Source: Allohoeflea poritis (lineage in GTDB: Bacteria; Pseudomonadota; Alphaproteobacteria; Rhizobiales; Rhizobiaceae). From it: a stretch of DNA of 64,000 bases. Positions 36,219 to 45,001 of this stretch are shown here, piece after piece. The stretch spans positions 43,738 through 107,737 of the forward strand of contig NZ_JAPJZH010000018.1 of assembly GCF_027889715.1 (NCBI RefSeq), in the 5' to 3' direction. Numbering within the stretch: position 1 is the first letter of the stretch; each line of letters opens with the position of its first letter. The position numbers and the translations under genes are program-made. A model generated the notes under the pieces. That model was given only the letters and a program-made list of their open reading frames with translations. It was not told where the DNA came from and ran no database searches.

Positions 36219-37358
36219 ATGAAAGAGATGCTCAACAGAGAACCGTTCGCCCTGGCCGCATTCTCGCTGGTCATCCTGCTGATGCCGATCTGGCTGACAC
36301 CCTTCGGCGCCAACTATCCTGACCTTCTGCAGAAATTCGCGATCTTCGCGATCTTCGCCATGGGCTTCAACATCCTGTTCGGCCTGACCGGTTACCTGTC
36401 CTTCGGTCACGCCGCCTTCCTGGGCGTCGGCTCCTACGCGGCGGTCTGGTCCTTCAAGCTGTTCACCATGAATGTGATACCGGCGATCTTTTTCGGTGTT
36501 GCCTTTGCCGGGATCTTCGCACTGGCGATCGGTTATGTGAGCCTGCGCCGTTCCGGTATCTATTTCTCGATCCTGACGCTTGCCTTCGCGCAGATGTCCT
36601 ACAATCTGGCCTATTCGGTGCTGACGCCGATCACCAATGGCGAGACCGGGCTGCAATTGACGCTTCAGGATCCGCGCATCATCGACAATGCCTTCACGAC
36701 GCCGGGCGCCGGCCTGCCGGAGACAAACCTGTTCGGCATCGACATGAGCGGCTATCCGGGCTTCTATTTCTGTGCCGTCGTTCTGATCATCTGCTTCTTC
36801 ATCACAAGGCGCATCTTCAATTCGCCCTTCGGGCTGACGTTGCGCGGCATCAAGTCGAACCAGAACCGCATGGGCTATACCGGCCTCAACACCAGGCCCT
36901 ACACGCTGACCGCCTTTGTCATCTCCGGCATGTTCGCCGGTCTTGCCGGATCGCTTCTGGCCGTGACGGACCCGCTTGCCGGCGCCGAGCGCATGCAGTG
37001 GACAGCGTCCGGCGAGGTCGTGCTGATGACCATCCTCGGCGGTGTCGGAACCCTGATCGGGCCGATGCTCGGCGCCTGGCTGATCAAGTATCTGGAAAAC
37101 ATCTTCTCCTCCTTCAACGAGATCACGCTGGAGCATTTCTTCTCGTTCCTGCCCGAAGGTCTGCAATCCTTCGCGGTGGAACTGGCCAGCCTGTTTGTCG
37201 GCGAAGGCTGGCACCTGACGCTGGGCGTGCTGTTCATGCTGATCGTCATCTTCCTGCCGGGCGGCCTGATGGAGGGTTGGCGGCGTCTGCTGCGGCGCTT
37301 CTCCGGAGGCGGCGGCGGAAAATCGGAACCGGCCGCGGCCGTTCAACCGGCGGAATAG
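36219..37358 (+). CDS. livM: Branched-chain amino acid-type ABC transporter permease (LivM-like)
   Basis: A 379-residue inner membrane permease with about nine to ten hydrophobic segments. LivM hallmarks are [29 protein letters not shown] sequence (split here at about residues 48-72), [19 protein letters not shown], the ATPase-contact segment [17 protein letters not shown], and [15 protein letters not shown]. The C-terminal tail is Arg-rich and disordered ([17 protein letters not shown]). It partners the LivH-like permease and lies 12 bp before the first ATPase gene. Confidence 0.92.
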   Translation: MKEMLNREPFALAAFSLVILLMPIWLTPFGANYPDLLQKFAIFAIFAMGFNILFGLTGYLSFGHAAFLGVGSYAAVWSFKLFTMNVIPAIFFGVAFAGIFALAIGYVSLRRSGIYFSILTLAFAQMSYNLAYSVLTPITNGETGLQLTLQDPRIIDNAFTTPGAGLPETNLFGIDMSGYPGFYFCAVVLIICFFITRRIFNSPFGLTLRGIKSNQNRMGYTGLNTRPYTLTAFVISGMFAGLAGSLLAVTDPLAGAERMQWTASGEVVLMTILGGVGTLIGPMLGAWLIKYLENIFSSFNEITLEHFFSFLPEGLQSFAVELASLFVGEGWHLTLGVLFMLIVIFLPGGLMEGWRRLLRRFSGGGGGKSEPAAAVQPAE

Positions 37359-37370
37359 GAGGGCATTGCC

Positions 37371-38132
37371 ATGGTTGCAAACAGCGTTCTTCACGTGGCC
37401 GATGTCCACAAGAGCTTCGGCGGATTGAAGGCACTCAGCGATGTCGACCTCAATGTCGAGGAAGGCACCACCCACGCCATTATCGGCCCCAACGGCGCCG
37501 GCAAGTCGACCTTGCTCAATGTCTGCGTCGGCCGCATCAGGCCCGACAGCGGCCACGTGGTCTTCAACGGCGAGGTGCTCGACAATCACACGCCCTTCGA
37601 AATCAACCAGCTCGGCGTTTCGCGGGTCTTCCAGACGCCGGAGATCTTCTCCGACCTGACACTGCTCGACAATGTCATGATACCGGCATTCGCCAGCCGC
37701 GACGGCGCCTTCAGCCTGAGGCCGTTCTCGAAGCTCAGGCACGAGGCGACGATCCGCGAGGAAGCGGAAAAGACCCTTGCCGATGTCGGCCTTGAAGTGA
37801 TGAAGGACCGCGAGGCGGGATCGCTCTCACGCGGCGACAAGCGCCGGCTGGAGCTTGCCATGTGCCTGATCCAGCATCCGAAGCTCCTGCTTCTGGACGA
37901 GCCGACGGCCGGTATGTCGCGTCACGACACCAATCGCACGGTTGATCTTTTGAAGACCATCAAGGAGCGTGGTATGACAAAGGTCATCATCGAGCATGAT
38001 ATGCATGTGGTGTTTTCGCTCGCGGACAAGATCTCGGTCCTGGCACAGGGCCGGATAATCGCATCGGGAACACCGGACGAGATCAAAGGGAACCCGAAGG
38101 TACAGGAAGCTTATCTTGGCGGAGCGCACTGA
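37371..38132 (+). CDS. livG: Branched-chain amino acid-type ABC transporter ATP-binding protein (LivG-like)
   Basis: A 253-residue ATPase subunit. Walker A is GPNGAGKS (about 38-45), Walker B is LLLLDEPTAG, the H-loop is IIEHDM. The ABC signature reads LSRGDKRR where most transporters have LSGGQ; Asp-Lys after SRG is a variation seen in parts of the Liv family, so it is probably functional. It energises import through the LivH/LivM-like channel. The stop is one base before the next start, indicating tight coupling. Confidence 0.93.
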   Translation: MVANSVLHVADVHKSFGGLKALSDVDLNVEEGTTHAIIGPNGAGKSTLLNVCVGRIRPDSGHVVFNGEVLDNHTPFEINQLGVSRVFQTPEIFSDLTLLDNVMIPAFASRDGAFSLRPFSKLRHEATIREEAEKTLADVGLEVMKDREAGSLSRGDKRRLELAMCLIQHPKLLLLDEPTAGMSRHDTNRTVDLLKTIKERGMTKVIIEHDMHVVFSLADKISVLAQGRIIASGTPDEIKGNPKVQEAYLGGAH

Positions 38133-38133
38133 C

Positions 38134-38907
38134 ATGCTGACGAAAACCGATGCAACCAATCTTGAGGTTGCCGAACTCGAAATCCCTCGTCCGGACCCGA
38201 AAGATTCCTTCTTCAGCGTCCGCGACATTCACGCCTATTACGGCGAATCCTACATCGTTCAGGGCATATCGCTGGATCTGAACGAAGGCGAGATCCTGGC
38301 GCTGCTGGGCCGCAACGGCGCCGGCAAGACGTCGACGTTGCGCACCATCGCCCGCGTCGACGATCCGGAGCTGAAACGCGGCGAAATCTATCTCGGCGGC
38401 CAGAGCCTGCACGACAAGAAGTCCTACCAGGCGGCCCAGATGGGCATCCAGCTTGTGCCGGAAGATAGGCGCATTATCGGCGGGCTGACTGTGGAGGAAA
38501 ACCTGATCCTGTCGCAGGTCGAGGAGCCGCTCGGTTGGGAACTGGAGCGTATCTACGAGCATTTCCCGCGTCTGGCCGAGCGCCGCTCCCAGATCGGAAC
38601 CACGCTTTCGGGCGGCGAGCAGCAGATGCTGGCGGTCGCACGCGCGCTCGCCCGCGACGTCAAGCTGCTGCTGCTCGACGAGCCCTATGAGGGCCTGGCG
38701 CCGGTCATCGTGCAAGAGATCGAAAAGATCGTCCGCCAGATCAAGGAAATCGGCATCACCACCATCATCGTCGAGCAGAACGCCGTCGCGGCCCTGAAGC
38801 TCGCCGACAAGGCCGTCATCGTCGATATGGGCGAGGTGGTCTATTCCGGCGCTGCCCAGGACGTCCTCGACGACGAGGATCTGCGCAACGAATATCTGGC
38901 GATTTAG
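38134..38907 (+). CDS. livF: Branched-chain amino acid-type ABC transporter ATP-binding protein (LivF-like)
   Basis: A 257-residue ATPase subunit. Walker A is GRNGAGKT, signature LSGGEQQM, Walker B LLLLDEPYEG, with the LivF-type AQMGIQLVPEDRRI segment. I place the start at ATG 38134, one base after the LivG stop; an earlier in-frame start at 38116 would overlap. An N-terminal extension of about 27 residues (LEVAELEIPRPDPKDSF) precedes the first ABC strand and is longer than usual. Last gene of the operon; it ends three bases from a convergent gene. Confidence 0.93.
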   Translation: MLTKTDATNLEVAELEIPRPDPKDSFFSVRDIHAYYGESYIVQGISLDLNEGEILALLGRNGAGKTSTLRTIARVDDPELKRGEIYLGGQSLHDKKSYQAAQMGIQLVPEDRRIIGGLTVEENLILSQVEEPLGWELERIYEHFPRLAERRSQIGTTLSGGEQQMLAVARALARDVKLLLLDEPYEGLAPVIVQEIEKIVRQIKEIGITTIIVEQNAVAALKLADKAVIVDMGEVVYSGAAQDVLDDEDLRNEYLAI

Positions 38908-38910
38908 GCA

Positions 38911-39399
38911 TCAGGGCAGGGTAATGCGCAGCATGCCCTGCAGATAGGCGCTGCCGCCCTTGTCGATGGCATCGATCCGGCGACCGGAAAATTCGCCGGT
39001 GCCGGTTGCCTCAGTGAACCGGCCGCTGCCTGAAAAATCCTCGAAAGCGGCCCTGACGGCAACGCCTCCATCCTTGGTGGCCTCTGCCGTGCCGCTATAG
39101 GGCGCCCTCAGCTCCGATCCGTCTTCGAAGGTCCACAGCGCATAACCGTGGAACTTCCCGGAACCTTTCACAAGGTCGAACCAGCCATCATAGCGGTGAA
39201 CGGCAATTTCACCGTCGGCAAAGATCGCAAGGCCGCGGAATTCGGCGATGCCGACCAGATGATCCGGATTGTCGAGGATAGGCGTGGCGTTTGAGGCGCG
39301 CACATGCATGACGGCCTGGTAGTCGAGCGTGAGCGTTTCGGCCCGCAATGGTCCGATAGCTGCCAGGAACAAGGCTGCCGCAATTACGAGCCGTATCAT
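38911..39399 (-). CDS. Secreted protein of unknown function
   Basis: A 162-residue protein with a signal peptide (LVIAAALFLAAIGPLRAE, cleavage after RAE or LRA). The mature part is predicted to be mostly beta (YQAVMHVRASNATPIL, GEIAVHRYDGWFDLVKGSG, RFTEATGTGEFSGRRID), with repeated aromatic-glycine strand patterns as in lipocalin-like barrels; I do not recognise a family. The ATG at 39399 has GGAGG seven bases upstream and puts the signal sequence first, so the longer in-frame version is rejected. It is divergent from the LysE-type exporter gene. Confidence 0.75.
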   Translation of the reverse strand: MIRLVIAAALFLAAIGPLRAETLTLDYQAVMHVRASNATPILDNPDHLVGIAEFRGLAIFADGEIAVHRYDGWFDLVKGSGKFHGYALWTFEDGSELRAPYSGTAEATKDGGVAVRAAFEDFSGSGRFTEATGTGEFSGRRIDAIDKGGSAYLQGMLRITLP

Positions 39400-39532
39400 C
39401 TGCGTTCCTCCAATTGATCGCCCATTGGCGCACAAAGCGCCGGGTCCGGCAAGCCGGTGCCCGGTCGCGCTTGTCCCCGGCCGGAAAATCTGATCACATG
39501 CGGCGCTGATTGTCGGGAGCCGGAGCAAGGGC

Positions 39533-40144
39533 ATGACACTTGAATATCTGCTGACCGCGCTGGTCGTCGTGCTTCTGCCTGGACCCGGCGTCCTTTATAC
39601 GCTTGCCATCGGGCTGTCGCGCGGCTGGCGCGCAAGCGTTCTGGCGGCCTTCGGCTGCACATTGGGCATCGTCCCGAGTGTCGCGGCAAGCATCGCCGGC
39701 CTTGCCGCCCTTCTTCATACCAGCGCGCTCGCCTTCCAGATCGTCAAATATCTCGGCGTTGCCTATCTGCTCTATATGGCCTGGGGCCTGCTTCGCCAGG
39801 GCGGCGCACTCGATGTCTCGGGGGACGTTGCACGAAGATCGGGCGTTAAAGTGGTGATCGGCGGCATCCTCCTGAATATCCTCAATCCGAAGCTGTCGCT
39901 TTTCTTTCTGGCCTTCCTGCCGCAATTCGTGCCGGCGGGCGCCACCGATGCGACAGCACAAATGCTTTCGCTGGCGGGCGTCTTCATGCTGCTGACATTC
40001 ATCGTCTTCGTCGGCTACGGGGCTTTTGCGGCCGCGGCGCGGCGCCACGTCATCTCAAAGCCCGCTGTCATGCGCTGGATGCGGCGCGGCTTCGCCGGCG
40101 CTTTCGCTGCCTTGGGCGTTCGTCTGGCGACAGCAGAAGCCTAG
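39533..40144 (+). CDS. LysE/RhtB family amino acid exporter
   Basis: A 203-residue inner membrane protein with about six hydrophobic segments. It has the family opening TALVVVLLPGPGVLYTLAIGLSRG (N-terminal segment with the conserved LPGPG and Gly-rich helix) and GILLNILNPKLSLFFLAFLPQF, the conserved NPK motif region. Members export basic amino acids, homoserine, threonine or related solutes; which one cannot be told here. It appears to be transcribed alone, with 133 bp to the divergent secreted-protein gene. Confidence 0.92.
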   Translation: MTLEYLLTALVVVLLPGPGVLYTLAIGLSRGWRASVLAAFGCTLGIVPSVAASIAGLAALLHTSALAFQIVKYLGVAYLLYMAWGLLRQGGALDVSGDVARRSGVKVVIGGILLNILNPKLSLFFLAFLPQFVPAGATDATAQMLSLAGVFMLLTFIVFVGYGAFAAAARRHVISKPAVMRWMRRGFAGAFAALGVRLATAEA

Positions 40145-40174
40145 AGCGGGTTTGTAGTATCGATCGCTTACCGG

Positions 40175-40699
40175 TCAGGTGTTGATGTTCAAGCCGTTTT
40201 GCAGACGCAGAACAGCAGCCGCACCTGCAACGCCGGGCCCGCCTGAAAGCTTGATGGTTTGATTTGCCATGTCGATCACATCGCGTTTTTCGTCATCATC
40301 CAGCTTGCTATTCAACAATGGGATTAGACGACGAATCACATTGTTGATGTCCGGAACTTCCCTGCATGCCCATTTTGCAAATGCCAAGTGCTCCTCCGGA
40401 CTGGTTGCACCGGTGTTTTTCTGGAGAGCCGCCTTGATGCCGTCCTCGGTCTCCCGCGTCATCGGGTTGTCTGCCTCGGCAATCCCGACAAGCAGAACCG
40501 CGACTGCAAGAATCGGATCGTCAATCCCGGTTAGGACAGAGTCCCGCGCCTTATCGCGGAACTTCTTCCTGTTATATGCGCCTTTGGCTCGACCGATTGC
40601 ATCGGCTGCATCGTGGATGACCTCACGTGATTGCTGATACCTGAAATACCAGACGCCGATGGCCGCGATAATGGCAAGAACAATGCCGACTATGTGCAT
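40175..40699 (-). CDS. Membrane-anchored helical protein, TerB-like
   Basis: A 174-residue protein: one N-terminal membrane segment (IVGIVLAIIAAIGVWYF), a basic linker, then a helical domain (DPILAVAVLLVGIAEADNPM, TGATSPEEHLAFAKWAC, IPLLNSKLDDDEKRDVIDMA) whose acidic helix pattern resembles TerB domains. The start at 40699 is preferred because AGGGA precedes it; an ATG at 40714 is also possible. A 16-bp CRP-like palindrome lies 86 bp upstream. Function unknown. Confidence 0.65.
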   Translation of the reverse strand: MHIVGIVLAIIAAIGVWYFRYQQSREVIHDAADAIGRAKGAYNRKKFRDKARDSVLTGIDDPILAVAVLLVGIAEADNPMTRETEDGIKAALQKNTGATSPEEHLAFAKWACREVPDINNVIRRLIPLLNSKLDDDEKRDVIDMANQTIKLSGGPGVAGAAAVLRLQNGLNINT

Positions 40700-41027
40700 A
40701 GTGGAATCCCTCATCCTGATGCACGCGGTGGCTTGATTGTGTAATCGAAGAAGCCACACTTGCACAACCAAAGGTCTATTGCAGCGTGATTGCAATCACA
40801 AGAGATGTGCAATTCGAACGGGAGAAAACCGGATCCGCCAAGCTGAATTCTCAAACGGTCGCCAAATCCACAAATGAGTGTTTTTCGCATTTATTGACCG
40901 GTCCGAAACACACCGATCGCGAACATGCTGGCGGCCCTGCAAGACGTATGCAGCGGGTTTCCATAAGGAGGCTGAGGCCCGGCAGTGCCTTAGCGACACT
41001 GGGAATATGTCTCGCAAAGGCGGAGGC
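40700..41027. other. 328-bp non-coding region between the TerB-like gene and the cyclase gene
   Basis: Contains the CRP-like palindrome at 40785-40800 and otherwise nothing I can identify. The 81-residue plus-strand frame at 40786-41031 has no ribosome site or recognisable sequence and begins inside the palindrome, so I do not call it a gene. Confidence 0.5.
40785..40800. promoter_or_regulatory. CRP-like palindrome
   Basis: CGTGATTGCAATCACA contains a perfect 14-bp palindrome (GTGATTGCAATCAC, 40786-40799) and differs at only one base from the TGTGA-N6-TCACA consensus of CRP. It is 86 bp upstream of the TerB-like membrane protein gene and about 230 bp from the end of a class III cyclase gene. 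Binding by a cAMP-responsive regulator is inference. Confidence 0.55.
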
Positions 41028-42311
41028 TTAGTGCCGGATAACCGGCGGCTCGTCGCCGACCTTGCCGTCCTGCTCCGCGCCGATTGCCTCGGTGGCGACG
41101 CCCCGCTCGGCGGTCTTTGGCGTGAACAGTTCGATTTCCTGTGACACGCCGGCAAGCCGGTGCTTGCCGGTCGAGACCCAGGCGTCCGGCTCGCTTGCGG
41201 CGACTTTCGCCGTGACCAGCGCCTGCGCTTCCACGCCCTTGGTTAGCGTCTCGATGCGCGACACCTCGTTGACCGTCGGGCCGATGACCGAGAAGGTCAG
41301 CCGTTCCTCGACGCCGATATTGCCGAACATCACCTTGCCCGTATTGAGGCCGACGCCAAAGCGGATCGCGACCCGGTTATCCTTCGTGCGTTCGCTGTTG
41401 ACCGTCTCGCGCATGGCAAAGGCGTCCCGCAGGGCGCTGGTTGCCGCCGCCGCGGCTTTCTGCAGCTCTTCGTCGGTATCATAGGGAAAGATCGCCAGAA
41501 CCGCGTCGCCGATGAAATCGAGCACTTCGCCGCCATGCTTGATGGCAGAGCCGGCCGTGCATTCGTAATAGGCGTTGAGCAGGTCGAAATAGGCATCCGG
41601 CGCCATGGTATCGGCGAGCGCGGTCGAATCGCGCAGGTCGGAGAGCCAGACAACAGCCTGTGTTTCCTGCCCGTCGCCGCGCTTGATGGCGCCGTCAAGC
41701 ACCTGTCGGCCCGCCTTGGCGCCAAGATAGGTTTCGACGATATTGCCGGCAATGCGCGACTGGATTGCCGTCTTGCAGGCGACCGCCATGCGGCGCTGGA
41801 TCTTCTGAAGCGCCGCGACGTCGTCCTCGGTGAAGCCGCCGGGACGGTCGGACGCCCAGGCGACAATCATGCCGAAAACCTTCTGATCCACCTGCTTCGC
41901 GTCGCTGTCGAAGGATGTCGCGATGGTCAGGTAGTCCGTCATTCCCTGCTCGATCAGGTCCTCGAGGATCGGGAAATCGACCAGCTTGTCCGGGCCGGCC
42001 AGCTTGCGGCGCAGAACATCGATATCGTGCTCGAACATGAAGTACATCGGGCTCTGCAGGTAGTCCTCCGAGCGCTCGGCCTGGTGCCGGAACCGGTCGA
42101 GCACCGGCTCCTTGCCGCGCTCCCACAGCACGGTTTCCGCCTGGAACAGCGGATGCAGCGTCGGCCAGGAGATGCGCGCCCGCCCAAGCGGCACGCCGGC
42201 GGCATAGAGCCGCTGACAGACCGCCGCGAACATGTCGACAATGTCGGGTTCGCTCAGCGCCTGATCGATCAGCCACTCGCCGATCCCTTTGATAAGTGTG
42301 CTTTCAGCCAT
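41028..42311 (-). CDS. Class III adenylate/guanylate cyclase
   Basis: A 427-residue soluble cyclase. The C-terminal catalytic domain (about 215-400) has the first metal Asp in WLSDLRDST, the second in FIGDAVLAIF, and the transition-state Asn/Arg in GPTVNEVSRIE. The N-terminal about 200 residues are helical and lack a membrane span; the domain resembles the uncharacterised N-terminus of many rhizobial cyclases and may be sensory. I chose the ATG at 42311 (MAEST) as the family-like start over 42380. It produces cAMP or cGMP; which is unknown. The ATPase gene lies 107 bp upstream in the same direction. Confidence 0.92.
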   Translation of the reverse strand: MAESTLIKGIGEWLIDQALSEPDIVDMFAAVCQRLYAAGVPLGRARISWPTLHPLFQAETVLWERGKEPVLDRFRHQAERSEDYLQSPMYFMFEHDIDVLRRKLAGPDKLVDFPILEDLIEQGMTDYLTIATSFDSDAKQVDQKVFGMIVAWASDRPGGFTEDDVAALQKIQRRMAVACKTAIQSRIAGNIVETYLGAKAGRQVLDGAIKRGDGQETQAVVWLSDLRDSTALADTMAPDAYFDLLNAYYECTAGSAIKHGGEVLDFIGDAVLAIFPYDTDEELQKAAAAATSALRDAFAMRETVNSERTKDNRVAIRFGVGLNTGKVMFGNIGVEERLTFSVIGPTVNEVSRIETLTKGVEAQALVTAKVAASEPDAWVSTGKHRLAGVSQEIELFTPKTAERGVATEAIGAEQDGKVGDEPPVIRH

Positions 42312-42418
42312 TTTCGTCGCCCGGTCGCATGATGTCGCGTGATTCTGTCTCGAGGCTATAAATTGTCGTCCAGACGCCAAAATACAAGGGAGTGCCCGCG
42401 CTTACTGCCAGGTCGCTG

Positions 42419-43891
42419 TCAGGAGGACCTGACTTCCGCCGCATCCGGATCGCCCGGTTCCGTGCGCCATCCGAGGTCCGGAAGAACGATCACGCGCCGG
42501 CCGCGCAGGTCGTTCGAACAGACCAGGAAACCGTTTTCCTCCATATAGCCGAGCAGCCAGCGGGCCCGGCCCGGAGAGCGCGTGCCGTAGGCGGTGGCGA
42601 TGGCCTGGTTGGAGGGGCACGGTTCGTTCTGCGCGGCGGCGCGAGCCAGCAACAGAAAGGCGGCCCGCATATTGTCGGGCAGTTGCGCCGAGATGCGTGT
42701 GGCCTGCCGCCATTCCTCGTCATCCACCGAACCGGCCGCGCCGCCCGCCCGAGCCACGGACAGCAGATCCTGGAAAGCCGTCAGGTCCGGCGCGGGAGAA
42801 ATTTTTCCGATGCGGCAGCGCACCTGAAAGTCCTGGTAGAGGATGGCGGCAGGCTGAAAAGCGGCGTCCGGATCCTCGACCATATCGGCAAGGATTGCGT
42901 CGATTGCCGTGTCCCGTTCCTCGGCGTCCATGCCGTCTTCGGGTGCGGCTTCGGGCGGGGCTGCGGAAAGCTGCTGCAGCACACCGGACGGATCGACCGG
43001 TCGCGGCGCCGGGCGCTCGATGGGCGGCGGAGCCGTTTCTGCGGAGGCGAAGAGGAGTTCTTCCGCCGTTTCGCCGGCCAGTTGTTCGGGCAGCGGCATG
43101 AGTTTCGGGCTCGATCCCATGCCCTTTGTCTTCACCGGGCCGATCGCCACCTGCAGGGGCCGCCGGCTCAGAGCCGGACCGAGCGCCACGAACTGGCCCC
43201 GGTCGAGATTGCGGAACGTTTCGGCCTGCCGGCGCTCCATGCCGAGCAGGTCCGAGGCCCGCGCCATGTCGATATCGAGAAAGGTGCGCCCCATGAGGAA
43301 ATTCGAGGCTTCGGCGGCAACGTTCTTGGCGAGCTTGGCCAGGCGCTGCGTGGCGATGATGCCGGCCAGCCCGCGCTTGCGGCCGCGGCACATCAGATTG
43401 GTCATGGCGCCGAGCGAGGCGCGCCGCGCATCCTCTGTGAATTCGCCGGAAGCGGTCGGCGCGAAAAGCTGCGCCTCGTCGACGACGACCAGCATCGGGT
43501 ACCAGATATCGCGCGGCACCTCGAAGAGACCGTTGAGGAACGCGCCGGCCGCCTTCATCTGGCCGTCCGCGTCGAGGCCCTCGAGATTGAAGATCACCGA
43601 AACGCGGTGCTGGCGCACCCGCGCCGCGATCGTCTGGATATCCCGTTCCGTGCCATTGGCATCGACAACCACATGGCCGAATTCGTCGGCGAGCGACACG
43701 AAATCGCCCTCCGGATCGATCACTGCCTGCTGAACCCATTGCGCGCTCTGCTCGAGGATCCGCCGCAACAAATGCGACTTGCCTGACCCGGAATTGCCCT
43801 GCACAAGCAGGCGGGTCGCCAGCAGTTCCTCCAGGTCCATTGCGGCGGCGCAGCCGGATGTCTGGGTGCCGAGTTCGATTTGAACGGTCAT
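42419..43891 (-). CDS. HerA/DUF87-like P-loop ATPase
   Basis: A 490-residue ATPase. Walker A is GNSGSGKSH (32-40), Walker B is MLVVVDEAQLF, and a sensor-like segment GIIATQRLAKLAKNV follows, typical of the HerA/FtsK-related DUF87 group. Residues about 255-340 are a Pro/Ala/Glu-rich disordered linker, and the C-terminal about 90 residues (CPSNQAIATAYGTRSPGRARWLLGYM) look like a winged helix. HerA proteins translocate DNA with NurA nucleases in archaea, but no nuclease gene is adjacent here, so the role is open. Confidence 0.85.
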   Translation of the reverse strand: MTVQIELGTQTSGCAAAMDLEELLATRLLVQGNSGSGKSHLLRRILEQSAQWVQQAVIDPEGDFVSLADEFGHVVVDANGTERDIQTIAARVRQHRVSVIFNLEGLDADGQMKAAGAFLNGLFEVPRDIWYPMLVVVDEAQLFAPTASGEFTEDARRASLGAMTNLMCRGRKRGLAGIIATQRLAKLAKNVAAEASNFLMGRTFLDIDMARASDLLGMERRQAETFRNLDRGQFVALGPALSRRPLQVAIGPVKTKGMGSSPKLMPLPEQLAGETAEELLFASAETAPPPIERPAPRPVDPSGVLQQLSAAPPEAAPEDGMDAEERDTAIDAILADMVEDPDAAFQPAAILYQDFQVRCRIGKISPAPDLTAFQDLLSVARAGGAAGSVDDEEWRQATRISAQLPDNMRAAFLLLARAAAQNEPCPSNQAIATAYGTRSPGRARWLLGYMEENGFLVCSNDLRGRRVIVLPDLGWRTEPGDPDAAEVRSS

Positions 43892-44010
43892 GCGGCTGTT
43901 CGGTCGCTCAGATGGCTGTTTACGAAGAATTCGGTGACCGGGAATCCGGTAAGGCCGGATTAGCAGAGCGGGCGCGCAGGGTGCAATACGGGCAAAGCCG
44001 TTTGCTGTGG

Positions 44011-44475
44011 TCAGTCCCCGATTTCCGCGGGATCGTCACCGAGCAGGTAACGCGGGCCCGAACCGTAGCGGCGCGCCCGGTCTTCCGGGTTGTAGAGCTT
44101 GCACTTCTTCAACGAAAGGCATCCGCAGCCGATGCACCCGTCCAGGTCGTCGCGCAGCCGGGTCAGCGTCGAGATTCGCGCGTCGAGTTCGTGCCTAAAG
44201 CCACGGCTGATCTTCGACCAGTCCGCCTTGGTTGGTGTGCGCTCCAGCGGCAGCGACTGAAGCTGCTCGCGGATCTCGCCGATGGTGAAACCGAAGCGCT
44301 GGGCGATCTGCACGAAGGACAGGCGCCTGATATCGGACCGCAGGAACCGCCTTTGACCGCCCGCATTGCGTTCCGCCGTCAGCAGGCCTTCGGTTTCGTA
44401 GTAGCGGATCGCCGAGACCGCCAGTCCGGTCCGACGCGCCAATTCGCCTATCGATAGCCTGTCACTCGCCTTCAT
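44011..44475 (-). CDS. soxR: Redox-sensitive transcriptional activator SoxR
   Basis: A 154-residue MerR-family protein, the same length as E. coli SoxR. The N-terminal winged helix opens SIGELARRTGLAVSAIRYYE, a dimerisation helix follows, and the [2Fe-2S] cluster ligands are Cys114, 117, 119 and 125 in CIGCGCLSLKKC, the canonical C-x2-C-x-C-x5-C. It senses redox-cycling compounds or cluster oxidation. I start at ATG 44475; the longer frame uses an upstream TTG. Its operator and the promoter of the divergent VOC gene lie between the two genes, so that gene is the evident target. Confidence 0.97.
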   Translation of the reverse strand: MKASDRLSIGELARRTGLAVSAIRYYETEGLLTAERNAGGQRRFLRSDIRRLSFVQIAQRFGFTIGEIREQLQSLPLERTPTKADWSKISRGFRHELDARISTLTRLRDDLDGCIGCGCLSLKKCKLYNPEDRARRYGSGPRYLLGDDPAEIGD

Positions 44476-44506
44476 CCGGTGCACCAAACGACATCGAAAA
44501 AATATC

Positions 44507-44537
44507 TTGACCTCAAGTTAGCTTGAGGAATTAGAAT
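44507..44537 (+). promoter_or_regulatory. SoxR box within a 19-bp-spacer promoter for the VOC gene
   Basis: CCTCAAGTTAGCTTGAGG (44511-44528) matches the SoxR operator with one central base change. It sits between a -35 TTGACC (44507-44512) and a -10 TAGAAT (44532-44537) separated by 19 bp, the stretched spacing of MerR-family activated promoters. Direction is toward the VOC gene, 40 bp downstream. Confidence 0.92.
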
Positions 44538-44577
44538 GTCAACATAAGCGTTTCGAATGACAAGAATGGAGACCAGG

Positions 44578-44973
44578 ATGACAAGCGCGATGTTGGAACA
44601 TGTGAACTTCACGGTCAGCGATCCGGTCGCCACGGCGAACCGGCTGTGCGGCCTGTTCGGCTGGCGCGTTCGCTGGCAGGGGCCGGCCATCGATGGCGGC
44701 ATGAGCGTTCATGTCGGCGCGGACGACAGCTATCTGGCGCTCTACACGCCAGGTAAGGGTGTCGATGCCAAGTCGAACAGTTACCGGATGACGGGCGGCC
44801 TCAACCATGTGGGTATCGTTGTCGACGATCTCGACGCGGTCGAGAAGAAGGTGATCGCCGCGGGTCTGGAGCCGCATTCCCACGCCGATTACGAGCCGGG
44901 ACGGCGTTTTTACTTCCATGACGAGGATGGCATCGAATTCGAAGTGGTCAGCTATGCCACCGTTCCGGCCTGA
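44578..44973 (+). CDS. VOC (glyoxalase/bleomycin resistance) family protein under SoxR control
   Basis: A 131-residue protein with two beta-alpha-beta-beta-beta modules: LEHVNFTVSDPVATANRL at the start and LNHVGIVVDDLDAVEKKV in the middle, each with the His typical of the metal or substrate face, and FYFHDEDGIEFEVVSY at the end, where the last Glu pattern matches glyoxalase-type metal sites. I use the ATG at 44578, which has GGAGAC upstream. The SoxR-controlled promoter suggests a detoxifying role against redox-active or electrophilic compounds; the substrate is unknown. Confidence 0.9.
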   Translation: MTSAMLEHVNFTVSDPVATANRLCGLFGWRVRWQGPAIDGGMSVHVGADDSYLALYTPGKGVDAKSNSYRMTGGLNHVGIVVDDLDAVEKKVIAAGLEPHSHADYEPGRRFYFHDEDGIEFEVVSYATVPA

Positions 44974-45001
44974 GGCCGCATGATGAGTAGGGAGAGATGA
45001 T

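Noticed and set aside
40786..41031. 81-residue plus-strand frame
   Set aside because: Begins inside the CRP-like palindrome, lacks a Shine-Dalgarno and has no recognisable sequence.
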